From Streptomyces massasporeus (GTDB lineage Bacteria > Actinomycetota > Actinomycetes > Streptomycetales > Streptomycetaceae), in assembly GCF_014648995.1 (NCBI RefSeq), contig NZ_BMSE01000005.1, positions 372,001 through 436,000 of the forward strand: 64,000 nucleotides of DNA. The letters are read 5' to 3'. A program made the position numbers and the translations under genes. Positions 20,225 through 28,648 of this stretch are shown here, in pieces. The notes under the pieces are model-generated. The model saw only the letters and a program-made list of their open reading frames with translations. It made no database searches and was not told the DNA's origin. Position 1 is the stretch's first letter. Every line of letters starts with the position of its first letter.

Positions 20225-20282
20225 TCCGACGGGCGCGGACGACACCGGCCCGTTCGCGACGGGACCAGACCCGGCCCCTGCA
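20196..20282. repeat. Tandem repeat, 29 bp x about 3, across the amidase stop codon
   Basis: Copy 1 (20196-20224) ends exactly with the amidase TGA. Copy 2 (20225-20253) matches it at 25 of 29 positions. A third degraded copy fills the remainder up to 20282, four bases before the cysteine desulfurase stop. The convergent gap is therefore made entirely of duplicated 3' coding sequence. Confidence 0.85.
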
Positions 20283-20285
20283 AGG

Positions 20286-21455
20286 TCAGGTCAGTCCCGC
20301 CGCCCTCGCCCGTTCCACCGCCGGGCCGATGGCCTTCGCCAGGGCCTCTATGTCGGCCTCGGTGGAGGTGTGGCCCAGGGAGAAGCGCAGGGTGCCGCGG
20401 GCCAGGTCGGGGTCCGTGCCGGTGGCGAGGAGGACATGGCTGGGCTGGGCGACACCGGCGGTGCAGGCGGAGCCGGTGGAGCACTCGATGCCCTGGGCGT
20501 CGAGCAGGAGCAGCAGGGAGTCGCCCTCGCAGCCGGGGAAGGTGAAGTGCGCATTGGCCGGAAGACGGCCCTCCGGGTCCGGGTCGCCGCCGAGGATCGC
20601 GTCCGGGACGGCCGAACGGACCGCGCTGACGAGAGCGTCACGCAGGGCGCCGATCTCGCGGGCGAACCACTCACGCTGCTCGGCGGCCAGTCGCCCTGCT
20701 ACGGCGAAGGAGGCGATGGCGGGCACGTCGAGGGTGCCGGAGCGCACATGGCGCTCCTGGCCGCCGCCGTGCAGGACCGGTACGGGGGTGTACTCGCGGC
20801 CGAGGATCAGCGCGCCGATGCCGTAGGGGCCGCCGATCTTGTGGCCGGAGACGGTCATCGCGGCGAGGCCGGAGGCGGCGAAGTCCACGGGGATCTGACC
20901 GAAGGCCTGGACGGCGTCCGCGTGCAGCGGGACGGTGAATTCGGCTGCCGCGTCGGCGAGTTCACGGACGGGGAGGATCGTCCCGATCTCGTTGTTCGCC
21001 CACATGACGGTGGCGAGGGCCACGTCGTCGGGGTTGCGGGCGATCGCCTCACGCAGGGCCTCCGGGTGGACGCGGCCGTGGGAGTCGACCGGCAGGTACT
21101 CGATGGTGGCGCCCTCGTGTTCGCCGAGCCAGTGCACGGCGTCAAGGACCGCGTGGTGCTCGACGGGACTGGCGAGGACGCGGGTGCGGGCCGGATCGGC
21201 GTGGCGACGTGACCAGTAAAGGCCCTTGACGGCCAGGTTGTCGGCCTCCGTGCCGCCCGAGGTGAAGACGACCTCGCTGGGGCGGGCGCCGAGGGCTTCG
21301 GCGAGGGTCTCGCGGGCCTCCTCGACGGTGCGGCGGGCCTGCCTGCCGGATGCGTGGAGGGAGGACGCGTTGCCGGTGGCACCCAGCTGGGCGGTGAGCG
21401 CCTCTGCCGCCTCCGGGAGCATCGGGGTGGTCGCGGCGTGGTCGAGGTAAGCCAT
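20286..21455 (-). CDS. Cysteine desulfurase (IscS/NifS type)
   Basis: A 389-residue PLP enzyme that removes sulfur from cysteine as a persulfide. It starts [12 protein letters not shown], the class V aminotransferase start. The PLP lysine is in [13 protein letters not shown] near residue 200, histidine HAVLDAVHW near 100 and asparagine MWANNEIG near 148. The persulfide cysteine is in [17 protein letters not shown] near 323. It lies upstream of mnmA on the same strand, which fits sulfur supply for tRNA thiolation and Fe-S clusters. Confidence 0.95.
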   Translation of the reverse strand: MAYLDHAATTPMLPEAAEALTAQLGATGNASSLHASGRQARRTVEEARETLAEALGARPSEVVFTSGGTEADNLAVKGLYWSRRHADPARTRVLASPVEHHAVLDAVHWLGEHEGATIEYLPVDSHGRVHPEALREAIARNPDDVALATVMWANNEIGTILPVRELADAAAEFTVPLHADAVQAFGQIPVDFAASGLAAMTVSGHKIGGPYGIGALILGREYTPVPVLHGGGQERHVRSGTLDVPAIASFAVAGRLAAEQREWFAREIGALRDALVSAVRSAVPDAILGGDPDPEGRLPANAHFTFPGCEGDSLLLLLDAQGIECSTGSACTAGVAQPSHVLLATGTDPDLARGTLRFSLGHTSTEADIEALAKAIGPAVERARAAGLT

Positions 21456-21595
21456 GGTGAGCCCGATTCTACGGCTCCCTTTCGGCGGGCCTCAGATCAA
21501 GGCTGGCCGAACGTGAAGCGCCGTGCGGCGCGGCGACGGCCCGTCGTCCCCGGGCCCGGCCGCGGCGTACCGGCGGACGGTTGTCCGACGACGGC

Positions 21596-21862
21596 TCAGA
21601 AGCTCCACGAGATGGTGCTGTCGAACTCCATGAAGGCCGCGAGGACCAGCAGGTCGGCGACGCCCAGGCCCAGGCCCAGCAGTGCGCGTCCGCGGCGCTC
21701 GGTGCCGCGCCACAGGGCGACGCTCGCCAGCACGATGGCGATCGGGCCGAGGAAGAGGTTGAGCACGAGCAGGCCGAGCAGGCCGAGGATGAAGGACGCG
21801 ACGGCCATGCCGTCGGTGTCACGGATACCGGTGCGGCGCGAGGCCGGAGCGGTGAGCTGCAT
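21596..21862 (-). CDS. DUF4190-type small membrane protein
   Basis: An 88-residue protein. A polar N-terminus (MQLTAPASRRTGIRDTDG) precedes two long hydrophobic helices (about 20-50 and 60-78) with a basic turn WRGTERRGRA between them. This is the DUF4190 arrangement (GMAVASFILGLLG opening). The role is unknown. The ATG at 21862 follows GGGAG by 9 bases. It lies in a cluster of two small membrane proteins facing a TetR gene, 50 bases downstream of the other one. Confidence 0.8.
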   Translation of the reverse strand: MQLTAPASRRTGIRDTDGMAVASFILGLLGLLVLNLFLGPIAIVLASVALWRGTERRGRALLGLGLGVADLLVLAAFMEFDSTISWSF

Positions 21863-21912
21863 GATGATCGACTCCCGAAGTCGGATCGGAGGGACGGTGG
21901 ACGGCGTCGGTG

Positions 21913-22077
21913 TCAGTGGGCCTGGGTGTGGCGCCGGCGACCGCGCTCGCGGAGCGCGAAGATGCCGAGCCAGACGGCGATGACGGCGCCGACGGCGACG
22001 GAGAAGGTGAGCGGCGCGTGCGCGACGGTGCCCAGGACGACACCCAGCAGCAGGAGCGCGGCGACGATGAACAGCAC
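21913..22077 (-). CDS. Small membrane protein under TetR control
   Basis: A 54-residue protein starting VLFIVAALLLLGVVLG, with two hydrophobic helices and a basic tail RERGRRRHTQAH. I prefer the GTG at 22077, which has GGGGG upstream. A GTG at 22128 would add 17 residues, would include a TTA codon and would place coding sequence over the palindromic operator with codons unlike the rest. Function unknown. With the DUF4190-type gene it probably forms an operon repressed by the TetR protein encoded at 22194. Confidence 0.6.
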   Translation of the reverse strand: MLFIVAALLLLGVVLGTVAHAPLTFSVAVGAVIAVWLGIFALRERGRRRHTQAH

Positions 22078-22100
22078 GGGTAACAGCCCCCAAGGTTTCG

Positions 22101-22128
22101 GTGAACGGTTGTAGTTACAGTTGTTCAC
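22101..22128. promoter_or_regulatory. TetR-type operator upstream of small membrane genes
   Basis: A 28-base interrupted palindrome: outer arms GTGAAC (22101) and GTTCAC (ending 22128) with inner TGTAnnTACA in the centre. It lies about 24 bases upstream of the preferred start of the 54-residue membrane protein, and 65 bases from the divergent TetR start. The right half, ACAGTTGTTCACTG at 22117-22130, recurs near the TetR start. Confidence 0.75.
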
Positions 22129-22173
22129 TGACTTCCCAGTCTAACGCCTCTCATGACTTTTCAATTCCAGAGA

Positions 22174-22187
22174 ACAGTTGTTAACTG
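22174..22187. promoter_or_regulatory. Second TetR-type operator next to the regulator start
   Basis: ACAGTTGTTAACTG, with CAGTT/AACTG arms, differs at one base from the right half of the operator at 22117-22130. It lies 6 bases before the ATG of the TetR gene, which fits autorepression. The 57-base offset puts both sites on about the same helix face within error. Confidence 0.65.
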
Positions 22188-22193
22188 CATGGT

Positions 22194-22832
22194 ATGAGTC
22201 ACACCCTCGGCATCCGGCAGGCCCAGAAGCAGAAGACCCGGCAGGCACTCCTGGACGCGGCCCTGGCGCTGCTCGAGGAGCAGAGCCTGAGCAGTCTGGG
22301 ACTGCGCGAGGTCACCCGCGCCGTCGGTGTCGCCCCGACCGCCTTCTACCGCCACTTCCGCTCCACGGCGGATCTGGGCGTGGCCCTGGTCGAGGAGGCG
22401 CTGGGCAGCCTGCACCCGATGATCCGGACGACGGTGTCCACGACGGGCGACCGCGAGGAACGCGTCACACGCACCATCGACCTGATCGCCCGTCACGTCG
22501 ACGGGTACCCCGCCCATGTCCGGTTCATCGCCCGTGAACGACATGGCGGAGTTCAGCCGGTCCGGGAGGCGATACGGGAGCAACTCGCCCGGTTCGCCCA
22601 GGAGGTCAAGGACGAACTGGCCAAGGACCCGGTGTCCGAGGGCTGGAGCGAGGACGACCTGCTGATGCTCGCGCATCTCTATGTCGACCAGATGCTGAGC
22701 ACGGCGTCGCTGTTCCTGGAGGCCCTCGAAGGGCCGGAGGAGGAGCGCCCGGAGCGGACCCGGCAGGTCGCACAGCTGGCGGCCCGCCAGATGCGGCTGA
22801 TCGGCCTCGGCCGCCATCACTGGCTGGATTGA
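22194..22832 (+). CDS. TetR-family repressor (FabR-like)
   Basis: A 212-residue TetR protein. The helix-turn-helix (SLGLREVTRAVGVAPTAFYRHFRSTADLG, about 32-60) is close to FabR/FadR-like regulators of lipid genes. The C-terminal domain (about 75-205) is helical with PAHVRFIARERHGG. The ligand is unknown; control of lipid genes is only a resemblance. The ATG at 22194 has no clear Shine-Dalgarno site. Operators at 22101 and 22174 flank it. The 3' end of the gene is tandemly duplicated past its stop. Confidence 0.93.
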   Translation: MSHTLGIRQAQKQKTRQALLDAALALLEEQSLSSLGLREVTRAVGVAPTAFYRHFRSTADLGVALVEEALGSLHPMIRTTVSTTGDREERVTRTIDLIARHVDGYPAHVRFIARERHGGVQPVREAIREQLARFAQEVKDELAKDPVSEGWSEDDLLMLAHLYVDQMLSTASLFLEALEGPEEERPERTRQVAQLAARQMRLIGLGRHHWLD

Positions 22833-22910
22833 CACCCTCGGCCGCCGGCACTGACTGGATCGACACCCTCGGCCGCCAGCACCGGCTGGATCGACACCCC
22901 CGGCCGCCGG
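22806..22910. repeat. Tandem repeat, 31 bp x 3.4, across the TetR stop codon
   Basis: Units begin at 22806, 22837, 22868 and 22899 (partial), all opening CTCGGCCGCC (CCCGGCCGCC in the last). The first unit encodes the last residues of the TetR protein and contains its TGA (22830-22832); in later units the same bases read CGA. The copies are highly alike (about 27 or more of 31 positions). Confidence 0.92.
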
Positions 22911-22931
22911 ATCCACCCTCGTGACAACGCA

Positions 22932-22970
22932 CAGGGGCGGCGCGCCCGTTACCCGGACGCGCCGCCCCTG
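22932..22970. terminator. Hairpin between TetR gene and lipoprotein gene
   Basis: Perfect 13-base arms CAGGGGCGGCGCG (22932-22944) and CGCGCCGCCCCTG (22958-22970) around a 13-base loop. It lies between two convergent genes and would end transcripts from both. Confidence 0.8.
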
Positions 22971-23003
22971 CCGTACCCGGGCGGACCCGGGCCTGCACCA
23001 CGC

Positions 23004-23429
23004 CTACTGCTCCTTCTGTGACTGCTGCGACTGCTGCCCCTGCTCCTGCCCGCCCGCGGCCTGACCGCCGCCGCCCGGGCCGCCGCAGCCGCCGCCCTGG
23101 CCCCCACCGGGACCGCCCTGGCCGCCCTGCCCGCCTCCCGGCGCGCCGCTGGGCATCCCCGAAGGAGCCCCGGACGGCGTGCCCGTGGGCTTGGCTCCCG
23201 CGGAAACGGCACCCGAGGGAGCCCCGGAGGGTACGCCGGACGGAGCGCCTGACGGAGCGCCGGAAGGGGCACCCGAGGCCGCCCCCGACGGCGCCTGGCA
23301 GGCCTGCTGCTGCCCGGACCCGCCGCCGCTGTTCGAGGACGACGAGGAGTCACCCGACCCGCAGGCCGCCAAGGCCAGGGGCGAGAGCGCCAGCAGGGCC
23401 ACGGCGGGAAGGAGACGCGCACGCTTCAT
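23004..23429 (-). CDS. Low-complexity secreted lipoprotein with PSGA/GGQ repeats
   Basis: A 141-residue protein. The signal peptide MKRARLLPAVALLALSPLAL leads to the lipobox LAAC, with C23 as the lipidated residue. The mature part is almost all low complexity: a serine/glycine stretch, then about ten PSGA-type tetrapeptides (with V, M or T variants), then glycine/glutamine runs ending QSQQSQKEQ. Such a chain should be unstructured and extend from the membrane into the wall. No function is known. The ATG at 23429 follows GGAG by 9 bases. The repeat number is likely to vary between strains. Confidence 0.8.
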   Translation of the reverse strand: MKRARLLPAVALLALSPLALAACGSGDSSSSSNSGGGSGQQQACQAPSGAASGAPSGAPSGAPSGVPSGAPSGAVSAGAKPTGTPSGAPSGMPSGAPGGGQGGQGGPGGGQGGGCGGPGGGGQAAGGQEQGQQSQQSQKEQ

Positions 23430-23538
23430 GAGAAACAACTCCAGGGAGGGTGAGGAAGTCCTGAGGCGTGAACTCAACCAACCCCGCTTGGGCCTCCCTT
23501 GGGGCCGCCCTGTGACCTGCCTGTCAACCGGGCAAAGT

Positions 23539-24399
23539 TCAGCCCAGGCGGGCCCGCGCCAGCTGCCGCGACTGTGCGACCAGCCGGTCCGCGCTGTCCC
23601 ACACCTCGGCGTCCTCCTCCAGGAAGCCGCCGGCGAGGTTGCGCGTGGTGATGGACACCCGCAGCGGGCCCGGCGCCGGGCGGCAGCGGACGTGCACGGT
23701 CAGCTCGACGGTCGGCACCCAGCCCTTCAGCCCGATCTCGAAGGCGGTGGGCGGCAGCGCGTCCACCGCGAGCAGCAGGGAGAGCGGGTCGGGGTCGCGC
23801 CCGTCCGCGAGGCCGAACCAGGCGCGCATCTCGCCCTTGCCGGAGGGCTGTCCGAGGGCCCAGCCCAGGGTCGACGGGTCGAGCTTGAGCATCAGCCGGT
23901 CGGCGATGGCCGAGCTGCCGTCGACCGGGGCGGGTCCGTCCTCCGGGCCGAAGCAGTGCCCCAGCGGCGGGATCGCGGGCGGCCGGGCCGTCGTACGGAC
24001 GTCGTCGGGCAGGGCGTCCAGGTCGCCGTAGGAGGCGAGGACGCGGATGCGTTCCACCTCGCGGCCCTCGTCGTCGTACTGGAAGAGGGAGGCCTGGCCG
24101 GTCGACAGGGTGCGGCCGGTGCGGACGACGTCCGTGCGGACGACCGCCGGGCCGGGCTGGGACGCGGTCAGGTAGTGCGCCGAGATCGTGAAGGGGTCGG
24201 CGTGCGGCAGGGCGTCCGCGAGGGCGCGGCCCAGGACGGCCAGCAGGTAGCCGCCGTTGACGGCGCTGATGATCGTCCAGCCGGCGGAGAGGTCGATGTC
24301 GTAGACGCCCGGCGCGCGGCGTGTGAGCGCGGTGTCGCGGTCGAACTCGCTGTCGCCGATCGTGGCCCGGGCGGCCGGGGCGGTGGCTGCTTCTGGCAT
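23539..24399 (-). CDS. Acyl-CoA thioesterase-like protein (TesB/double hotdog)
   Basis: A 286-residue protein with two hotdog halves. The first half has LSAGWTIISAVNGGYLLAVLGRAL near residue 42 and the hot-dog strand PFTISAHYLTASQPGPAVV near 75. The second half has MRAWFGLADGRDPDPLSLLLAVDALPP near 195. It should hydrolyse acyl-CoA esters; the chain length is not clear. The ATG at 24399 was taken in preference to one five residues upstream. It is transcribed away from the esterase at 24544. Confidence 0.85.
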   Translation of the reverse strand: MPEAATAPAARATIGDSEFDRDTALTRRAPGVYDIDLSAGWTIISAVNGGYLLAVLGRALADALPHADPFTISAHYLTASQPGPAVVRTDVVRTGRTLSTGQASLFQYDDEGREVERIRVLASYGDLDALPDDVRTTARPPAIPPLGHCFGPEDGPAPVDGSSAIADRLMLKLDPSTLGWALGQPSGKGEMRAWFGLADGRDPDPLSLLLAVDALPPTAFEIGLKGWVPTVELTVHVRCRPAPGPLRVSITTRNLAGGFLEEDAEVWDSADRLVAQSRQLARARLG

Positions 24400-24543
24400 G
24401 GCTGAACAGTACAAGAACTAACTACTAAGCGGTAGCTTTTCTGTTCCGGGCCAGGGTCATGCCTTGGTGAGACACGGGCAATTTCTCGGTAAGTGTCCGA
24501 CTCGTCCGTACACCCAGGGGCTCGACGCGTCCTCTACAGGGGC

Positions 24544-25779
24544 ATGAGCCTCACCGGGACACCGTTCCTCTGCACGCTGGTCGTACTGTCCGTCGCCGCC
24601 CTCGTCCTGCCGCTGGTCCTCTGGTCGCGCATCCGCGGTCCCCGGGTCCTGCGTGCCGCGGCCCGGGCGCTGATGCTGCTGTTCGCCCAGGGGACGGCCG
24701 TGGCCCTGGTCTTCACGCTGGTCAACAACGCCAACAACCTGTACGACAACTGGGCCGACCTGCTCGGCACCGGCGACCACGTGCAGCAGGCGGCGAATCT
24801 CGGCGCCGACGGCACCGGCGGGATCGCGCTCGAGCGGCTGCCCAAGGTGCGGCAGGCCTTCGAGCCGGCCACCGGGCCCGGGATGAGCGCGGCCGGAGGA
24901 GTGCGGGTGACCCAGCTCAGGGGCCGGGTGTCGGGGGTGAACGCGGAGGTCTACGTCTGGCTGCCACCGCAGTACGGCGAACCGGCCTACCGGCACCACA
25001 GGTTCCCGGTGGTGGAGCTGCTGCCCGGCTACCCCGGATCGGCGAAGGCATGGTTCGGCTCGCTGCGCGCGCACGAGCAACTGCTGCCGCTGATGCGCAG
25101 CGGGCAGGTCGCCCCGTTCATCCTGGTCGCACCCCGCACCAGCCTGCTGGCCGGCGTGGACACCGGCTGCGCCAACATCCCGGGCACCGTCAACGCCGAC
25201 ACCTGGCTGAGCGTCGACGTGCCGAAGATGGTCACGGACACCTTCCGTGCCCAGCCCGCCCCGCGGGGCTGGGCCGTCGCCGGCTACTCGGCCGGGGCGC
25301 ACTGCGCGGCCCGGCTCGCCGTCGCCCACCCCGACCGCTACCGGGCCGCCGTCAGTCTGTCCGGCTACAACGACCCGATCGGCGAACGCGACTCCCTCAC
25401 CGCGCAGAGCCCCGCCCTGCGCGTCGCGAACAACCCCTTCCTGATGCTGCGCCGGTCTCCCGTCCCGCCGCGGATCGCGCTGTACCTCTCCGGCCAGCCG
25501 CACGACGGCTACGAGGCCGCCGTGGCCCTGGAGCAGACCGCGAAGGCCCCGACGACCGTGCACGTCGTGTACATCCCGAAGAGCGCGGGCGGCCACAACA
25601 TGGCGCTGTGGCGGCCGCAGGTGGTGCCGGTGTTCCGGTGGCTGACCCAGGAGATGGGCGCCCGCCCCGTCACGGCAGGACGGGCTGCTCCTCCTCGCTC
25701 ACCGTCGACCGGCGGTGCCACGCCCGCGGAGCTCGCCAGTGGTACCGCATCGCGAGCAGGCGCAGTACGAAGGCGGTGA
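24544..25779 (+). CDS. Membrane-anchored alpha/beta-hydrolase esterase (Est/antigen-85-like)
   Basis: A protein of about 411 residues. N-terminal hydrophobic segments (about 5-25 and 38-58) anchor it in the membrane. A putative esterase domain follows from about 120, with VVELLPGYPGSAKAWFG, the nucleophile elbow WAVAGYSAGAHCAARLA near residue 242 and a histidine in SAGGHNMALWRPQ near 355. The ligand is unknown. The ATG at 24544 and a GTG at 24493 are both possible. The last 37 codons are antisense to the end of the TRIC-type channel gene, and this tail has no family likeness. Confidence 0.8.
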   Translation: MSLTGTPFLCTLVVLSVAALVLPLVLWSRIRGPRVLRAAARALMLLFAQGTAVALVFTLVNNANNLYDNWADLLGTGDHVQQAANLGADGTGGIALERLPKVRQAFEPATGPGMSAAGGVRVTQLRGRVSGVNAEVYVWLPPQYGEPAYRHHRFPVVELLPGYPGSAKAWFGSLRAHEQLLPLMRSGQVAPFILVAPRTSLLAGVDTGCANIPGTVNADTWLSVDVPKMVTDTFRAQPAPRGWAVAGYSAGAHCAARLAVAHPDRYRAAVSLSGYNDPIGERDSLTAQSPALRVANNPFLMLRRSPVPPRIALYLSGQPHDGYEAAVALEQTAKAPTTVHVVYIPKSAGGHNMALWRPQVVPVFRWLTQEMGARPVTAGRAAPPRSPSTGGATPAELASGTASRAGAVRRR

Positions 25780-26362
25780 TCACCGCGAGACCGCTGGTGA
25801 GCGGGTTCACGACGTCGTAGCGGATGCACAGGGCGATCAGCGCGGAGCCGACGATCGCCGGGACCGCGTACAGGTCGCGGTCCCAGCGCAGCAGCGAGGG
25901 CACCTCGTTGGCGAGGACGTCCCGCAGGACACCGCCGCCCACGGCGGTGGTCAGCCCGAGTCCGGCCGAGGCGGTCAGGCCCAGCCCGTACTCGTACGCC
26001 TTGATCGTGCCGGCGACGCAGAACAGGCCGAGGCCGGCCGCGTCGAAGACGTTCACCGCGACCTGGATGCGCTCCACCTGGGGGTGCAGGAAGAAGACCA
26101 GGAGGGTGGCGAGCAGCGGGGTGAGGAAGTACCCCAGGTCCGTGAAGGCGGCGGGCGGTACGGCCCCGATGACCAGGTCCCGGAACAGCCCTCCGCCCAG
26201 CGCGGTGACCTCGGCGAGGACGGCCATGCCGAACACGTCGAAGTTCTTCCGCACGGCCAGCAGGGCGCCGGAGATCGCGAAGACGAAGATGCCGATCAGG
26301 TCGAGCGTGTGCTGGACGGACGGGCTGAAGAGTTGCTGGAGCACCCCGTCATTTTCACCCAC
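25670..26362 (-). CDS. TRIC-family (UPF0126) trimeric cation channel
   Basis: A 230-residue protein of the UPF0126/TRIC family. It has two inverted repeats of three helices plus one, each carrying a conserved glycine motif: ALGGGLFRDLVIG near residue 55 and AVGGGVLRDVLANEVP near residue 140. These are the pore-lining GGG-x-x-RD motifs. Bacterial members form trimers that pass monovalent cations. The GTG at 26362 was chosen with GGGGGC upstream. The C-terminus overlaps the convergent esterase gene by 110 bases. Confidence 0.92.
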   Translation of the reverse strand: MGENDGVLQQLFSPSVQHTLDLIGIFVFAISGALLAVRKNFDVFGMAVLAEVTALGGGLFRDLVIGAVPPAAFTDLGYFLTPLLATLLVFFLHPQVERIQVAVNVFDAAGLGLFCVAGTIKAYEYGLGLTASAGLGLTTAVGGGVLRDVLANEVPSLLRWDRDLYAVPAIVGSALIALCIRYDVVNPLTSGLAVITAFVLRLLAMRYHWRAPRAWHRRSTVSEEEQPVLP

Positions 26363-26366
26363 GGGT

Positions 26367-26400
26367 GAGCCCCCGCCCTGACGTACGAGGGCGGGGGCTC
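26367..26400 (-). terminator. Terminator of the peptide-transporter operon
   Basis: Perfect 13-base arms GAGCCCCCGCCCT (26367-26379) and AGGGCGGGGGCTC (26388-26400) around an 8-base loop. It begins 9 bases past the stop of the last transporter ATPase and lies immediately upstream of the TRIC gene start, so it separates the two units. Confidence 0.85.
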
Positions 26401-26408
26401 GGGGTGAC

Positions 26409-27569
26409 TCACTTCTCGACGGTCGCGGTGTCGTTCCCCGCGGTCTTCTCCAGGTTGTTCTCCGCGGCCGCCTCGCGCGCCGACGACAGCAGCTTGGTGT
26501 CCTGCGGCTGCTGGTCCGCGAAGTTCTCCGGGTGGTGGCAGGCGACCTGCTGCCCGGCCCGCAGCTCCTTGAGCGGCGGCTCGGTCGTCTTGCAGATCTC
26601 CGTCGCCTTCCAGCACCGGGTGTGGAAGCGGCAGCCGCTCGGCGGGGCGATCGGCGAGGGCACGTCGCCCTTGAGCAGGATGCGCTCGCTCTTGGCGCCC
26701 CTGCGCTTCGGGTCCGGAACCGGCACGGCCGACAGCAGGGCCTTGGAGTACGGGTGCATCGGGGACTTGTACAGCTGGTCGCGTTCGGCCAGCTCGACGA
26801 TCTTGCCGAGGTACATCACCGCGATCCGGTCCGAGACGTGCCGGACGACCGACAGGTCGTGCGCGATGATCACATACGTCAGGCCCAGCTCCTCCTGGAG
26901 GTCGTCCAGCAGGTTCACCACCTGCGCCTGGATCGACACGTCCAGCGCGGAGACCGGCTCGTCCGCCACGACCAGCTTGGGGTTGAGGGCAAGCGCGCGG
27001 GCGATACCGATGCGCTGGCGCTGACCGCCGGAGAACTCGTGCGGGTAGCGGTTGTAGTGCTCGGGGTTGAGGCCGACCACCGACAGCAGCCGCTGGACCT
27101 CCTTCTTCACACCGCCCTCGGGCTCGACGCCCTGGAGCCGGAAGGGGGCGCCGACGATCGTGCCGATCGTGTGGCGGGGGTTCAGCGAGGAGTACGGGTC
27201 CTGGAAGATCATCTGCACGTCGCGGCGCATGGGGCGCAGCTCGCCGGTCTTCAGGTGCGTGATGTCCTGGCCCTCGAACTCGACCGAGCCGCCGGTCGGT
27301 TCCAGCAGCCGGGTGATCAGCCGGCCCATGGTGGACTTGCCGCAGCCCGACTCGCCTACGACGCCGAGGGTCTCGCCCTTGCGCACCTCGAAGTCGATGC
27401 CGTCGACGGCACGCACCGCGCCGGTCTGCCGCTGGAGCAGGCCCTTGCGGATCGGGAAGTGCTTCTGAAGGCCGGTCACCTTCAGCAGGACCTCGCCGTC
27501 GGCGGTGGTGCCCTTGGTGAGGGTGCTCCCGCTGGTGTCCGGTGTGCTCACCGTTTTGTCGTCGCTCAC
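26409..27569 (-). CDS. Peptide ABC importer ATPase (DppF/OppF type)
   Basis: A 386-residue ATPase of the OppF/DppF group. Walker A is [16 protein letters not shown] near residue 75, Q-loop [15 protein letters not shown] near 126, signature [16 protein letters not shown] near 185, Walker [19 protein letters not shown] near 207, and H-loop [11 protein letters not shown] near 240. The oligopeptide-family C-terminal domain has four cysteines (CRFHTRC, CKTT, CHHP) that in this family can bind an Fe-S cluster. Its GTG overlaps the upstream ATPase stop as GTGA. It pairs with that ATPase in one importer. Confidence 0.95.
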   Translation of the reverse strand: MSDDKTVSTPDTSGSTLTKGTTADGEVLLKVTGLQKHFPIRKGLLQRQTGAVRAVDGIDFEVRKGETLGVVGESGCGKSTMGRLITRLLEPTGGSVEFEGQDITHLKTGELRPMRRDVQMIFQDPYSSLNPRHTIGTIVGAPFRLQGVEPEGGVKKEVQRLLSVVGLNPEHYNRYPHEFSGGQRQRIGIARALALNPKLVVADEPVSALDVSIQAQVVNLLDDLQEELGLTYVIIAHDLSVVRHVSDRIAVMYLGKIVELAERDQLYKSPMHPYSKALLSAVPVPDPKRRGAKSERILLKGDVPSPIAPPSGCRFHTRCWKATEICKTTEPPLKELRAGQQVACHHPENFADQQPQDTKLLSSAREAAAENNLEKTAGNDTATVEK

Positions 27570-28648
27570 AGCTTCGGCGCAATCTCTTCGGTCCAGATAC
27601 GCTCCCGCTGCTCCTGCGTCATGTGGCAGGCGGCCCAGTGCGAGCCGCCGACCTCGGTCAGCTCGGGGCGGACCGTGCGGGTGACGTTGTCCTTCGGGAC
27701 GTCCGCGTACGGGCAGCGCGGGTTGAAGGCGCAGCCGGACGGGAGGTTGATGAGGGAGGGCGGCGCGCCCTTGATCGGGATGAGCCGGTCGGTCTCCTCG
27801 CGGTCCATGCGCGGCATCGAGCCGAGCAGGCCCCAGGTGTAGGGGTGGCGGGGCTCGGAGAACACGTCCTCGGCGGGGCCGCGCTCCACGCACCGGCCGC
27901 CGTACATGACCAGCAGGTCGTCGGCCATCTCGGCGACCACACCCAGGTCGTGGGTGATCATGATGACCGCGGAGCCGAACTCCTTCTGCAGATCGTGGAT
28001 CAGGTCCAGGATCTGCGCCTGCACGGTGACGTCCAGGGCGGTGGTCGGCTCGTCGGCGATGAGCAGCTCGGGGTTGTTCACCAGCGCCATCGCGATCATG
28101 GCGCGCTGGCGCATACCGCCGGAGAACTCGTGCGGGTAGCCGTCGACGCGCTTGGCGGGCTCGGGGATGCCGACCCGGTCGAGCATCTCGACCGCCCGCT
28201 GCCGGGCGACCTTCTTGCTGACGTCGTGGTGGACGCGGTACGCCTCGACGATCTGCTGCCCCACGGAGTAGTAGGGGTGCATCGCCGACAGCGGGTCCTG
28301 GAAGATCATGGCCATCTTCCGGCCGCGCAGCCGCCGCACCTCGTCGGGGTCGGCCCCGATCAGCTCCTGGCCGTCGAGCCAGACCTCGCCGGAGACCTTG
28401 GCGCGCGCCGAGCGGTGCAGGCCCATCACGCCGAGCGAGGTGACCGACTTGCCGGAGCCGGACTCGCCCACGATGCCCAGGGTCTTGCCCTTGCGCACGT
28501 CGAAGCTGACGCCGTCGACGGACTTGACCAGACCGTCGTCGGTGTCGAAGTGGATGCGCAGATCACGGACGGACAGGAACACGTCGTCCGGGACGGACGG
28601 AGCAGTGGTGTCCGGTTCGCCGAGCGCGGCTTTGTCGAGCTTGCTCAC
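27566..28648 (-). CDS. Peptide ABC importer ATPase (DppD/OppD type)
   Basis: A 360-residue ATPase. Walker A is [16 protein letters not shown] near residue 59, Q-loop [15 protein letters not shown] near 118, signature [16 protein letters not shown] near 175, and Walker [19 protein letters not shown] near 196. The C-terminal oligopeptide domain carries the cysteine cluster [10 protein letters not shown] and CHMTQEQ. It energises peptide uptake with the DppF-type partner encoded immediately downstream. The GTG at 28648 overlaps the permease stop as GTGA. Confidence 0.95.
   Translation of the reverse strand: MSKLDKAALGEPDTTAPSVPDDVFLSVRDLRIHFDTDDGLVKSVDGVSFDVRKGKTLGIVGESGSGKSVTSLGVMGLHRSARAKVSGEVWLDGQELIGADPDEVRRLRGRKMAMIFQDPLSAMHPYYSVGQQIVEAYRVHHDVSKKVARQRAVEMLDRVGIPEPAKRVDGYPHEFSGGMRQRAMIAMALVNNPELLIADEPTTALDVTVQAQILDLIHDLQKEFGSAVIMITHDLGVVAEMADDLLVMYGGRCVERGPAEDVFSEPRHPYTWGLLGSMPRMDREETDRLIPIKGAPPSLINLPSGCAFNPRCPYADVPKDNVTRTVRPELTEVGGSHWAACHMTQEQRERIWTEEIAPKL

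Noticed and set aside
22806..22910. CRISPR-like array of 31-bp repeats
   Set aside because: The units are directly adjacent with no spacers, include coding sequence and a stop codon, and there are no cas genes.
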